Source: JBBDIM01 sp040880405
GTDB taxonomy: Bacteria > Planctomycetota > Planctomycetia > Pirellulales > Pirellulaceae
Length of the DNA: 23,525 nt
Reading direction: 5' to 3'
Assembly (NCBI GenBank): GCA_040880405.1
Contig: JBBDIM010000120.1
Coordinates: 1 to 23,525 of the forward strand
In this document: positions 15,040-22,519 of the stretch, piece by piece
How positions within the stretch are numbered: the first letter of the stretch is position 1
How the letters are laid out: each line of letters begins with the position of its first letter
Position numbers and translations under genes: made by a program
The notes under the pieces: generated by a model
Seen by the model: only the letters and a program-made list of their open reading frames with translations
Database searches by the model: none
What the model was told of the DNA's origin: nothing

Positions 15040-16383
15040 TTAGCCCAAACTTGGACTGGATCGGTATCTTTCAAAGGCTGCGTTTAGGGCGACACACGCT
15101 AGCACCGCGATCACCGGCATTACCGGGGCCCGCATCCGCATGTCGGTCCAGTAGACCAGATGAATCGCCGTGAACGTGATCGGCAACAACAGACCGGCCA
15201 GCCACTCCGGTCGGAAGCAGTTCCGGCCCAATTGCCAGCAGCCGCAGGCGGCTAGCGGTAGTAGCACCCAGTACCAGGCACCGACGGCATATCGCAACAT
15301 CCGCCGCTTGAATGACTCCTCTTCGCTCAAAGGCAACGGCCAAGGTCGCCAAAAACTGGCCAGCCGCAAGAGACTGCTGTAGGCAAACATCCCGGGCTGG
15401 TCGGAAATCGTGCGGACCGCTTCCCGATTGGCGGCCCGGTCCCGAGCCAGCTCGCTGGCTGAGGTTCCCTTGTGAGGATGGGCCTCGCCGAATCGTGCAT
15501 GAAACGGAGAACTGTCCCAGATATCGCCATGCCCCTCTTTCAGATGATCATAATACTCGCGGTTGTTGCCCCACAGTAGGGTATAGCCGCCATGAGTCGT
15601 CGCGATAACCGGGGCGTCGAATATCATGATGTTCCGCACCACCCAGGGGGCCAGTAAAAACAAGCAGGTCAAACCGACGGCGGCTACTGCCTGCCCGCGT
15701 CGTCCCCAATTCGCCTCCACGCCAAGAAGCGTCAGCGGGGCTAAGGCCGCCCAAATCACGAACGTCGGACGGCAATAGAACGCAAGCAGCAGCGCCCCGC
15801 CCAAATTCACCCCTCGAATGGTAAGTTCTCGTGGTGGAATTCGATTCACGTCTCCCCGCACCGTGTCAATCAAGGCCAAGAGGGCCAGCCAAGCCGTCAC
15901 CGCCAAAAGAGCGGATAGGGTCTCGTTCATGACCAATGTCGCCTGGTGCATCAGAATCGGATCAAACGCCACTAGCAGCCCGGCCCAAAGTCGCCACTTG
16001 GCCAGATCCAGCTTCCTGGCCAAGGCGTAAGCCCCGGCGACCGTCAGCAGGCCGAGCACCAAGTGCAGCCCGAAGACCTCCGCTGGCAGCACCAAGCCGC
16101 TCCGGCTGACCCACGCCAACAGCAAGGGATAGAGGATCGGGCGAAACGCGGTCGGTTCGGCCGGATCGCTCAGGGTGAACGATTGTTGCTCGAGGATATT
16201 AGCGGCCAAGCGGCGATAACTGTCCGGGTCGGCTTGTAGATTTTCCCAAGAGGCCAACCCCACGCCTGCCCGAGCGACGAGCGCGATTACCAACAGCAGA
16301 AAAAACCGCCAATCTCGCCACCACGCTGGAATCGCGGGATCGGCGCTTTCCGATAAGAGGAGAGTCGAGGTGCGTTCGGCCAT
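15040..16383 (-). CDS. GT-C fold membrane glycosyltransferase-like protein
   Basis: A polytopic membrane protein of 447 residues with about ten hydrophobic segments, resembling the ArnT/PMT-type (GT-C) enzymes that transfer sugars from polyprenyl-phosphate donors in the periplasm. After the first membrane segment (about 27-45) comes ADPDSYRRLA (51-60), the acidic first-loop motif of these enzymes, then FRPILYPLLLAW (80-91), common in this group. A further hydrophilic region near 265-330 contains GNNREYYDHL. The acceptor cannot be named. It lies upstream of the LptD-like and dgkA-like genes on the same strand, which fits a role in envelope glycans. The ATG at 16383 has a weak ribosome site. 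The divergent MMPL gene starts only 57 bases away, and TATAGT on the minus strand (16419-16424) is a possible -10. Confidence 0.72.
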   Translation of the reverse strand: MAERTSTLLLSESADPAIPAWWRDWRFFLLLVIALVARAGVGLASWENLQADPDSYRRLAANILEQQSFTLSDPAEPTAFRPILYPLLLAWVSRSGLVLPAEVFGLHLVLGLLTVAGAYALARKLDLAKWRLWAGLLVAFDPILMHQATLVMNETLSALLAVTAWLALLALIDTVRGDVNRIPPRELTIRGVNLGGALLLAFYCRPTFVIWAALAPLTLLGVEANWGRRGQAVAAVGLTCLFLLAPWVVRNIMIFDAPVIATTHGGYTLLWGNNREYYDHLKEGHGDIWDSSPFHARFGEAHPHKGTSASELARDRAANREAVRTISDQPGMFAYSSLLRLASFWRPWPLPLSEEESFKRRMLRYAVGAWYWVLLPLAACGCWQLGRNCFRPEWLAGLLLPITFTAIHLVYWTDMRMRAPVMPVIAVLACVALNAAFERYRSSPSLG

Positions 16384-16440
16384 GGTGCGGACTCGTGAGA
16401 AACGGGGGGAAAGCGTAAACTATACCAAACTTACCCTTTC

Positions 16441-18708
16441 ATGACGCTTCCCGAATGGGGCCCCGGTTTGTTCCGCCACTGGATTGACGCTTGGATTGGA
16501 TTCCGCTGGCCCCTGCTCGCGCTCGCGGTGTTGGCAGGTGCCGCCGCTTTGTGGGGCGGGCAGCAACTGGAGTTCGATCGCTCGATCGAAAATATGTTCT
16601 CCCCCGGCGATCCGCTGATTCCCCCCTATCGCAAGTTCAACGCGACGTTCGGCGGGAATGAGATCATCATGGGAGTCTACCGCGAGCCGAATCTCTACGC
16701 GCCCGACGGTGAGGCCATGGCTCGACTGACCCAGTTCCGCCTGCGGCTGGAGGCTTTGGAAGGGGTCCGCGAAGTGCTGGCCTTGGACCGGCCCCCGATC
16801 GATGAGCTGGTCTTGGATCCCATGTCGAAGACCGGTCGCGAGGTGTTGAAACTGTTTGCCGGGTTCACCCACGACGCCGATCTCGACATTGCCGCCTTAC
16901 CGATTCAGCTTGAACCGGGGATCGACAATCGGGAAGAGCTGGTCGAGACGATCCGCGAGATGTTCAACGAGATGCCAGGGGGCATGATTACCGGTGAGCC
17001 GGTGATGGTGGTCGACGGGTTCGATTACGTCGAGCAGGATGGTGCCCGGCTGGGCTGGGCCACCACGCTGCTGTTGGGGCTGGTGATCCTGTTGGCCTTT
17101 CGCAGTTTACGCTGGGTCGCGATCGCGCTGTTGGTGGTTCAGCTCACACTCTGGTCGACCCAGTCTCTGTTGGCGGCGATCGGCATGCAACTGAGCATGG
17201 TCAGTTCGATGTTGACCGCGATTGTCACCGTGATCGGAGTCGCGACCGTCATCCACCTGATCATCCGGTTTCGCCAATACCGGGGCGAAGCGAACGAGCC
17301 CCGCGAGGCCTTGGCCCGGAGTGTCCACTGGCTGGCGGCCCCCGTGTTTTGGGCCTGTGTGACCGACGCCGTCGGGTTCTGCGCTCTGCTGATCACCAAG
17401 GTGGGCCCGGTCCATGACTTCGGCATCATGATGTCGGTGGGAGCGATCTTGGTTCCGGTGGCGGCTTTTCTGCTGTTGCCAGGCCTAATCCTTAGTGGCC
17501 GCTGGGGTGTCGATCCGGCCCAGGTCTGGGGCGAGGGCTTTTTGGAGCATCGCCTGCAGTGGATCATCGACCGAGTCGAGCGGCATCCGGCGGTTATTTC
17601 CGTGGTCGCGGTGGTGCTGCTCGGTGTCTCCTTGTATGGGGCGACCCGGCTGGAAGTGGAAAGCGATTTCACCAAGAACTTTCGCGAGGGGACTCCGATC
17701 GTCCAGGCCTACAACTTTGTCGAGGATGAACTGGGTGGCGCCGGGATCTGGGATATCGCGCTGCCCGCTCCGGAAAGATTAACGTGGGATTACCTGCGGC
17801 AAGTGCGTGACTTCGAGCGGGAACTCCGCACCGAGGCCCCAGAGCTTTCCAAGGTCCTCAGCCTGTCCGATGTTCTGTACGCGACTACTCCGATCGACCC
17901 GCACGGCCCGGGTTTGGCGTTTGTATTCCGAACGGCGCTCAATCGAGGGGTAAAAATGCTCGATGAGGAGATGCCGCAAACCTTGGCCTCGCTGCATGGT
18001 CAGGATCCCGACCATCCGGACCGTTACTGGTTCCGCGTGATGCTGCTCTCGCCCGAACGAAAGGACGCCGAGGCGAAGAAGGCCCTGATCGCGAAGGTGG
18101 AGGCCCACGCCGCCACGTTTGAGTGGGAAGGCGCTCAGGCGAACGACAAACCATACGTCACCGGCTTCTATATCCTGCTCACCAACCTGATCGACAGCCT
18201 GATCGCCGACCAGTGGAAATCGTTTCTGCTGGCGATTGCCGGGATCGGCGTGACGATGAGTATCGCCTTCCGTAGCGTGAAATATGGCCTAATTGCTCTG
18301 GTCCCCAACATCCTGCCGGTGCTGCTGGTAACCGGATTGATTGGCCTCTCCGGCTACCGCATCAACATGGGTGCCGCCATGATCGCGGCGGTCTCGATGG
18401 GGCTCTCGGTCGACTCCTCGATCCACTACATCATGAGCTTCCAGCGATACCTCCGCGATGGGCAAAAGGTCGCGGAGGCCCTTCAGTTGGTTCAGCACGG
18501 GGTCGGCCGGGCTGTCGTCTTCTCCACCCTGGCTCTGATCGTCGGTTTTAGCATCCTGTGCTTCAGCGACTTTATCCCCACCATCTATTTTGGGGTTCTG
18601 GTCAGCTTAACCATGCTGGGCGGATTGATCGGCAATTTGATTGTTTTGCCCTTGCTGCTCAAGCTGGTGACACCGGTGCCCCCTGCCGGCTCCCAGACGC
18701 CCCTTTAA
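16441..18708 (+). CDS. MMPL/RND-superfamily exporter
   Basis: An inner-membrane transporter of 755 residues with the duplicated RND layout: one membrane helix (22-40), a periplasmic domain (43-203), five helices (204-350), then a second helix (383-400), a second periplasmic domain and five helices (592-743). This matches the COG1033-type exporters, including hopanoid and lipid exporters; the substrate is not determined. Conserved features include the charged D-G-F-C pattern in VTDAVGFCALL, the DFGIMMSVG loop and GLSVDSSIHYIMSF in the second half (about 653-666). The ATG at 16441 lacks a Shine-Dalgarno sequence and only 57 bases separate it from the divergent gene, so a very short or absent leader is possible. 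Its stop codon overlaps that of the convergent ZipA-like gene. Confidence 0.87.
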   Translation: MTLPEWGPGLFRHWIDAWIGFRWPLLALAVLAGAAALWGGQQLEFDRSIENMFSPGDPLIPPYRKFNATFGGNEIIMGVYREPNLYAPDGEAMARLTQFRLRLEALEGVREVLALDRPPIDELVLDPMSKTGREVLKLFAGFTHDADLDIAALPIQLEPGIDNREELVETIREMFNEMPGGMITGEPVMVVDGFDYVEQDGARLGWATTLLLGLVILLAFRSLRWVAIALLVVQLTLWSTQSLLAAIGMQLSMVSSMLTAIVTVIGVATVIHLIIRFRQYRGEANEPREALARSVHWLAAPVFWACVTDAVGFCALLITKVGPVHDFGIMMSVGAILVPVAAFLLLPGLILSGRWGVDPAQVWGEGFLEHRLQWIIDRVERHPAVISVVAVVLLGVSLYGATRLEVESDFTKNFREGTPIVQAYNFVEDELGGAGIWDIALPAPERLTWDYLRQVRDFERELRTEAPELSKVLSLSDVLYATTPIDPHGPGLAFVFRTALNRGVKMLDEEMPQTLASLHGQDPDHPDRYWFRVMLLSPERKDAEAKKALIAKVEAHAATFEWEGAQANDKPYVTGFYILLTNLIDSLIADQWKSFLLAIAGIGVTMSIAFRSVKYGLIALVPNILPVLLVTGLIGLSGYRINMGAAMIAAVSMGLSVDSSIHYIMSFQRYLRDGQKVAEALQLVQHGVGRAVVFSTLALIVGFSILCFSDFIPTIYFGVLVSLTMLGGLIGNLIVLPLLLKLVTPVPPAGSQTPL

Positions 18709-19694
18709 AACAGCCGCAACGTATCTCTCAGGCCTGGTTCAAAGCCGTGGGAGCGCAGCTGCTCGACAACTTCACGGACGCTTTGCCGTAGTTCGTCCAG
18801 ATCGGACGGGTTGCCATCCTCGTCCACCAGCGTTCCACCCAGCCGGCTCTGGCAGTGCTGGGCAACCTGAATCATCGCCTCGAAAACTTCCGTCGGCTTC
18901 AAACAGCGAGGGATCGAGAGAATAAAGACTAGGTCCTCCACCTCGTGACTTTCTCCGCTGACATCATCCGCTGGAAAATATCCGGCCTCGGTATTGGTTT
19001 CCACCGTGAAAAGGAAATCATGGCCGAATGGCGCGGGATTTTCCCAGACGAAACAGTCGAGTTCATCGCGTTCCAGACCTAGGGAAGACATCACAGGCTC
19101 AATATCCCGCACCGCGTAGTGCTGTCCGGTCGGTGCCTGTAACGAAAGCACCGCGACCAGATCGAGAGAGGTTTGAATTTGAGCTAAGGCCTTAGATCGT
19201 TTGGCGGCCTTTTCGACCGGCATGCTCGGAGTGAGGGTCGGTTTACCAAATTGCCCCAGGATTTGCTCTATTTGATCGAGACGAGCCTGATACTGCCTCT
19301 TTGTCAGGGGCTGCAATTCCGACGGCATGGGCTCGACAAAGTCGAAGGCGAATTTCAACTGGTCGACCGTTTGGGGACTCTCATTCGGCAAAATATATGT
19401 CCACGCCCCGGTCTCGAAATCTCGGGCATGAATGGTGAAATCGTCCAGCTCATCGGTGATCACCGCGATAAACGCCGCGGCGATCTCTTGCGAATCAAGC
19501 GGCGGATCCCCCTCGAGCCGCACGTCGACAATCCACTCGTACTCCGGATTCGGCTGGTAGCTACGATCTTCCGGATCGACGCCGGGGCCCAAATCGGAGA
19601 AGTCCATCCGCCCCAAAATAAGTCCGGGATCCTCGTTGGGCGCTCGCTCGCTTCCGTTTGATTCATTCCCCGCCATTCCGTCATCCTCAATCAT
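18705..19694 (-). CDS. Soluble protein with a ZipA C-terminal-like domain
   Basis: A 329-residue protein with no signal peptide or membrane helix. Residues about 176-315 match the order of landmarks in the FtsZ-binding domain of ZipA: a first strand LDLVAVLSLQAPTG, a helix then LGLERDELDCFVW, DFLFTVETNTEAGYF (226-240) where ZipA has LFSLANMVKPGTF, LVFILSIPR (255-263) where ZipA has VTIFMQVPS, and FEAMIQVAQHCQSRLGGTLV (271-290) where ZipA has [20 protein letters not shown], followed by D-E. Residues about 52-120 are another alpha/beta region (EWIVDVRLEG, WTYILPNESP), and 130-175 is a helical linker. This is my own comparison with the E. coli sequence, not a search. The ATG at 19694 has GAAGG six bases upstream; the ATG at 19676 with GAGG is an alternative. 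It is the last gene of a four-gene run and its start overlaps the stop of the 46-residue ORF. Confidence 0.68.
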   Translation of the reverse strand: MIEDDGMAGNESNGSERAPNEDPGLILGRMDFSDLGPGVDPEDRSYQPNPEYEWIVDVRLEGDPPLDSQEIAAAFIAVITDELDDFTIHARDFETGAWTYILPNESPQTVDQLKFAFDFVEPMPSELQPLTKRQYQARLDQIEQILGQFGKPTLTPSMPVEKAAKRSKALAQIQTSLDLVAVLSLQAPTGQHYAVRDIEPVMSSLGLERDELDCFVWENPAPFGHDFLFTVETNTEAGYFPADDVSGESHEVEDLVFILSIPRCLKPTEVFEAMIQVAQHCQSRLGGTLVDEDGNPSDLDELRQSVREVVEQLRSHGFEPGLRDTLRLF

Positions 19695-19834
19695 CAAAAG
19701 CCTTCAGCCAGCGACCAAAACGGTATGTCTGGCACACCGCGAAATCCGATCTCGTTATGATAATCGATTGCCGCTTGTTCCGCGATGCGACACAGGTAAA
19801 GGCTATCGTAGTCGAGCGTGCCAAGTACCAACAA
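19694..19834 (-). CDS. 46-residue protein of unknown function, coupled to the ZipA-like gene
   Basis: A short frame starting at TTG 19834 (or the next TTG, 19831), with AAGGA about ten bases upstream. It encodes a protein-like sequence including LGTLDYDSLYLCRIAEQAAI (residues 4-23) and GFRGVPDIPFWSLAEGF at the C-terminus. Its first 32 bases overlap the end of the TOPRIM-like gene in another frame. Its TGA shares one base with the ATG of the ZipA-like gene (TGATG), a common arrangement for translational coupling. Without it, a 108-base hole would interrupt an otherwise gapless run. No family is recognised. The alternative is that it is the displaced C-terminus of the TOPRIM-like protein reached by a frameshift. 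Confidence 0.6.
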   Translation of the reverse strand: MLVLGTLDYDSLYLCRIAEQAAIDYHNEIGFRGVPDIPFWSLAEGF

Positions 19835-20450
19835 ACCGGGCGAATCCTTCTGGATCCGGGACCTGTTGGCAAAACACGGCCGGAAGTTCCAACTTTCGAC
19901 CCGATTTCATTTTTTGATCGGACGCCTGACCGATTAAGCTTCCCAATTCCGGCAGCAGTGTCCGAACGAAGCTTTGCTGCTGCTGCTCTTCCGGAGAGGC
20001 AACCTGGTCGAGGTTTGACGATTCGGCTAGCGCGATTCCCGCCGCTGAAAGCAGATCGTCACCCAGGCCGAGATAGGTAATTCGAGCGGTAGGAAATTGC
20101 CTGCCCAGCCATGCGAAGATTAGGAGGTCGACTGCGTCCAAGTCACCTAGGAATCCAACCGCCCGGTGTTCGAGCATTTGGCCCAACCAGTCGGCATCGC
20201 TCGGCTGTGGCAATCCATATCGGCCAACCAAGCCAATCTCGGCGAAGGGAGAAATCCCCAGTTGGTCGAGGCACGACAAGACAAACGAGGCCTTCGTGCA
20301 ATAAAGGATCGGCGATTCATTGGTAGGAGGCGGTACCACGCAATAGGGCGCCTCGCGCGGCAAGGTGACAAACTCATCCTCGTCCGAACCATAAAACAGT
20401 CGCTCGATTTGGGCCAACTGAAGATTGTCCATCGTGATCTCAAGGTGCAA
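19803..20450 (-). CDS. Small protein with a degenerate TOPRIM-like core
   Basis: A 215-residue soluble protein. The central region has the layout of a TOPRIM domain: a hydrophobic strand and helix, PILYCTKASFVLSCLD (47-62), a Gly turn, VGRYGLPQ (75-82), then GFLGDLDAVDLLIFAWL (99-115), which carries the DxD pair (D103, D105), and a last strand ITYLGLGDD (124-132). The glutamate that normally ends the first TOPRIM strand is missing, replaced around C51-T52, so metal-dependent catalysis is doubtful. The resemblance to the end of JetD/DUF2220-type proteins is only by eye. The TTG at 20450 is six bases after the TPR gene's stop codon; the ATG at 20432 is an equally possible start, and both have weak ribosome sites. 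It sits second in the four-gene run. Confidence 0.6.
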   Translation of the reverse strand: MHLEITMDNLQLAQIERLFYGSDEDEFVTLPREAPYCVVPPPTNESPILYCTKASFVLSCLDQLGISPFAEIGLVGRYGLPQPSDADWLGQMLEHRAVGFLGDLDAVDLLIFAWLGRQFPTARITYLGLGDDLLSAAGIALAESSNLDQVASPEEQQQQSFVRTLLPELGSLIGQASDQKMKSGRKLELPAVFCQQVPDPEGFARFVGTWHARLR

Positions 20451-20456
20451 CGGAAC

Positions 20457-22226
20457 CTACTTCTTCTCCGCCGGGCACTCACAAGCGGCGTCTTTTTTGA
20501 CGCTGCTACCCACTTCTCTTGCCGCCGGGTGGCAGTAGCAACTAGCAACCGGTTTCACATCCGCTCGGGACCAGGCCTTCTTTACCTGTTCGGCCAATGC
20601 TTCCGCCTGAGCTGCCTTCTCCTGTTTTTGGAGCGATTGCTCCAGACCCAAAAGGGCCCAGGCATTGTTGGGGTGGCGGACCAAATCGGCTCGATAGACC
20701 TCTTCCGCTTCGGCATAGCGGTCTTCAGCTAGGAGCAGGGCACCCAGGGCGTGGCGGACCGGCTGCATCCACCCGGGCGGTTCGTCGTAGGTGAGAGACT
20801 CCTCCATTTGCACCGCCTCGCGGAGTAGGTCGAAGGCCTCTTCGTGACGCCCTTCCCGGTAGGCCAGTTCCCCCTCGGCCATGGTCCGCGCGATCGCCAC
20901 CACCTCTTCAGCCGAGTTGTTGCCCATTTTCCACTCGTCGGTCAAGTCCTTCGCCACGGCATCCAGTTGGGTGAGCTCCTCCCGAGCCTCTTTTGTTTTG
21001 CCTAACGCCGAGTAGGCCACCGACCGGGCAAAGTGTCGCTCGGCACGGCTCAACAGCCGCCACGGTTGCGGTTCCGGCTCCTCCAGTATCTCGTTCCACT
21101 TTCCAAACCGGATCAGGACGTGCAGGGCCGTGGTGGTGAAGCCATCGGCCAGGGGTGCGTATTTTTCCAGGTAATCGGGCGGGATGTTGGTGTTGATCTT
21201 CCGGGCCGCGTCGATCGCCACCTGGTACCGACCTTCCATCATCGCGGCGTAGGCAAGGAAGTGAATATTGTGCATGTAGTACAGGCTATAGAAATCCGGG
21301 GCCGGGGCCTTCGCGAAGTAGGCCTCGTCCGCGGCGATTGCTCGCTCATTTGCCTCGGCGGCGTCGGCATATCGGCCCACACGGATGAAGATATGCGACG
21401 GCATGTGGACCAAATGACCGGAGCCCGGTACCAAGTCTTGCAGTCGCTCGGCCGCTGCTACACCAATTCCAGGCCAAGGAGATGCCTCTACCGCGTGGAT
21501 GTAAAGATGGTTGGCTCCAGGGTGTCGTGGATGCTTGGCCATTACGCGCTCGAGAATCGCGACGATCTCCATCACCCGGCCCTTCGGCCGAAGCTCGCCG
21601 GTCCAAAGATCCCAAGGCTGGAGGTTCATCAGAGCTTCAGCGAATAGGGTGCCGGCGTCGGCATCATCAGGGAATTGGTGCCAAACCGTCTCCATGGCGT
21701 TTGCGTAGGCCTGATCCAGCGGCTGACGGTCTTCGAGCACCGGCATGGCGTATCGCTGGGCGACCGCCTTGACCAAGGCCTGTTCCACGGGGGTCTCGTT
21801 GTCCAAGGCTGACAGGGCTTTTTGGGCCGCAGCATAGGCCGCCTCACTCTGCTCTTGCCCCATTTCTGGGTTATTGATGTGAAGACCTCGGGCGTAGGCC
21901 GACCCCCACCACGCCATAGCACACCCAGGATCAAGCTCCGCCGCTCTCTCGAAACTGCGGATCGCCTCATCATGGTTGTAGCCGTACAGGAGTTGAATCC
22001 CCTGATCAAACCATTTCCGGGCCTCGGCCGATTCGGTAGTCACCGTTCGGGAATACCCGTCAAACCCGGGGTAAAGGTGGGCATGGTCGATCGCCGGCTC
22101 GACCGTTTTCGTCTCCTGAGCCCACGTTGGGCCCAGGGGAGCTTGGGTGGCTGAGATGGCAATAACGCTGGCAAGCCACAACTGCATCGTTTTGGACATG
22201 AATATTTTCATCCGTATCGTACTCAA
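20457..22226 (-). CDS. Exported TPR protein with a CxC...CxC tail
   Basis: A 589-residue protein with an N-terminal signal peptide (LWLASVIAISATQAPLGPTWAQ, split about at the A-Q), so probably periplasmic. It is built of tetratricopeptide-like helix pairs: WFDQGIQLLYGYNHDEAIRS (about 72-91) followed by AAELDPGCAMAWWG, then ANHLYIHAVEASPWPG, HLVHMPSHIFIRVGRYADAA, and C-terminal pairs such as ALGALLLAEDRYAEAEEVYR. The conserved His-rich segments are typical of a widespread TPR family with no fixed function. The last 27 residues hold C563-x-C565-H and C582-x-C584, a possible metal or redox site. The TTG at 22226 has GGAGAG eight bases upstream; the ATG at 22211 is an alternative. It is first in the four-gene run. 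Confidence 0.83.
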   Translation of the reverse strand: MSTIRMKIFMSKTMQLWLASVIAISATQAPLGPTWAQETKTVEPAIDHAHLYPGFDGYSRTVTTESAEARKWFDQGIQLLYGYNHDEAIRSFERAAELDPGCAMAWWGSAYARGLHINNPEMGQEQSEAAYAAAQKALSALDNETPVEQALVKAVAQRYAMPVLEDRQPLDQAYANAMETVWHQFPDDADAGTLFAEALMNLQPWDLWTGELRPKGRVMEIVAILERVMAKHPRHPGANHLYIHAVEASPWPGIGVAAAERLQDLVPGSGHLVHMPSHIFIRVGRYADAAEANERAIAADEAYFAKAPAPDFYSLYYMHNIHFLAYAAMMEGRYQVAIDAARKINTNIPPDYLEKYAPLADGFTTTALHVLIRFGKWNEILEEPEPQPWRLLSRAERHFARSVAYSALGKTKEAREELTQLDAVAKDLTDEWKMGNNSAEEVVAIARTMAEGELAYREGRHEEAFDLLREAVQMEESLTYDEPPGWMQPVRHALGALLLAEDRYAEAEEVYRADLVRHPNNAWALLGLEQSLQKQEKAAQAEALAEQVKKAWSRADVKPVASCYCHPAAREVGSSVKKDAACECPAEKK

Positions 22227-22519
22227 CCTGACAACTCTCCGGGGAGGCGACCCAAATGGCCTCGAAGTCCGAATGTTGCCAGGAGTATTTTAACCGAATG
22301 CGGGTTCGCGCAATTCCAAATTATAGGGAATTGTTCGCAAGGGAAGGGGCTTGCTGCTAACGGATCATGAAACCGCACTTTGCGGTATTCATTGGCAGTC
22401 AACGATTCATTAGTTGTTTTGAACGAGGGGGCGCGTTACGTTACAGTCCTCCATTTCCGGGATCCGATCCGCCGGTCGACTAGGTGCCGCGAGTAGGTGA
22501 TGGACGCTAGGAATTCGAA
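22227..22519. other. Divergent intergenic region between the TPR and DctP genes
   Basis: About 290 bases with no believable ORF. Besides the repeat at 22311-22333, there is a perfect 6-bp hairpin ACCGCA-CTT-TGCGGT (22372-22386) without a T run, which could be an operator or a leader structure. No promoter could be assigned with confidence to the plus-strand gene. Confidence 0.45.
22311..22333 (-). promoter_or_regulatory. Inverted repeat enclosing a TATAAT box upstream of the TPR operon
   Basis: CAATTCC (22311-22317) and GGAATTG (22327-22333) form a perfect 7-bp inverted repeat with a nine-base centre. On the minus strand the centre contains a perfect TATAAT (22320-22325), about 95 bases ahead of the TPR gene start. 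No good -35 lies 16-18 bases upstream of it. This geometry suits a promoter blocked or helped by a dimeric regulator, or an activator-dependent promoter. Confidence 0.42.

Noticed and set aside
19687..19872. 61-codon minus-strand frame across the end of the TOPRIM-like gene
   Set aside because: It covers nearly the same span as the 46-residue ORF but in another frame, and its translation is Arg/Ser-rich and less protein-like. The TGATG overlap and AAGGA site favour the 46-residue frame.
20166..20732. 188-codon plus-strand frame
   Set aside because: It spans the junction of the TPR and TOPRIM-like genes in antisense and shows no domain.
21033..21647. 204-codon plus-strand frame
   Set aside because: Antisense to the TPR gene, which has clear repeats and a signal peptide.
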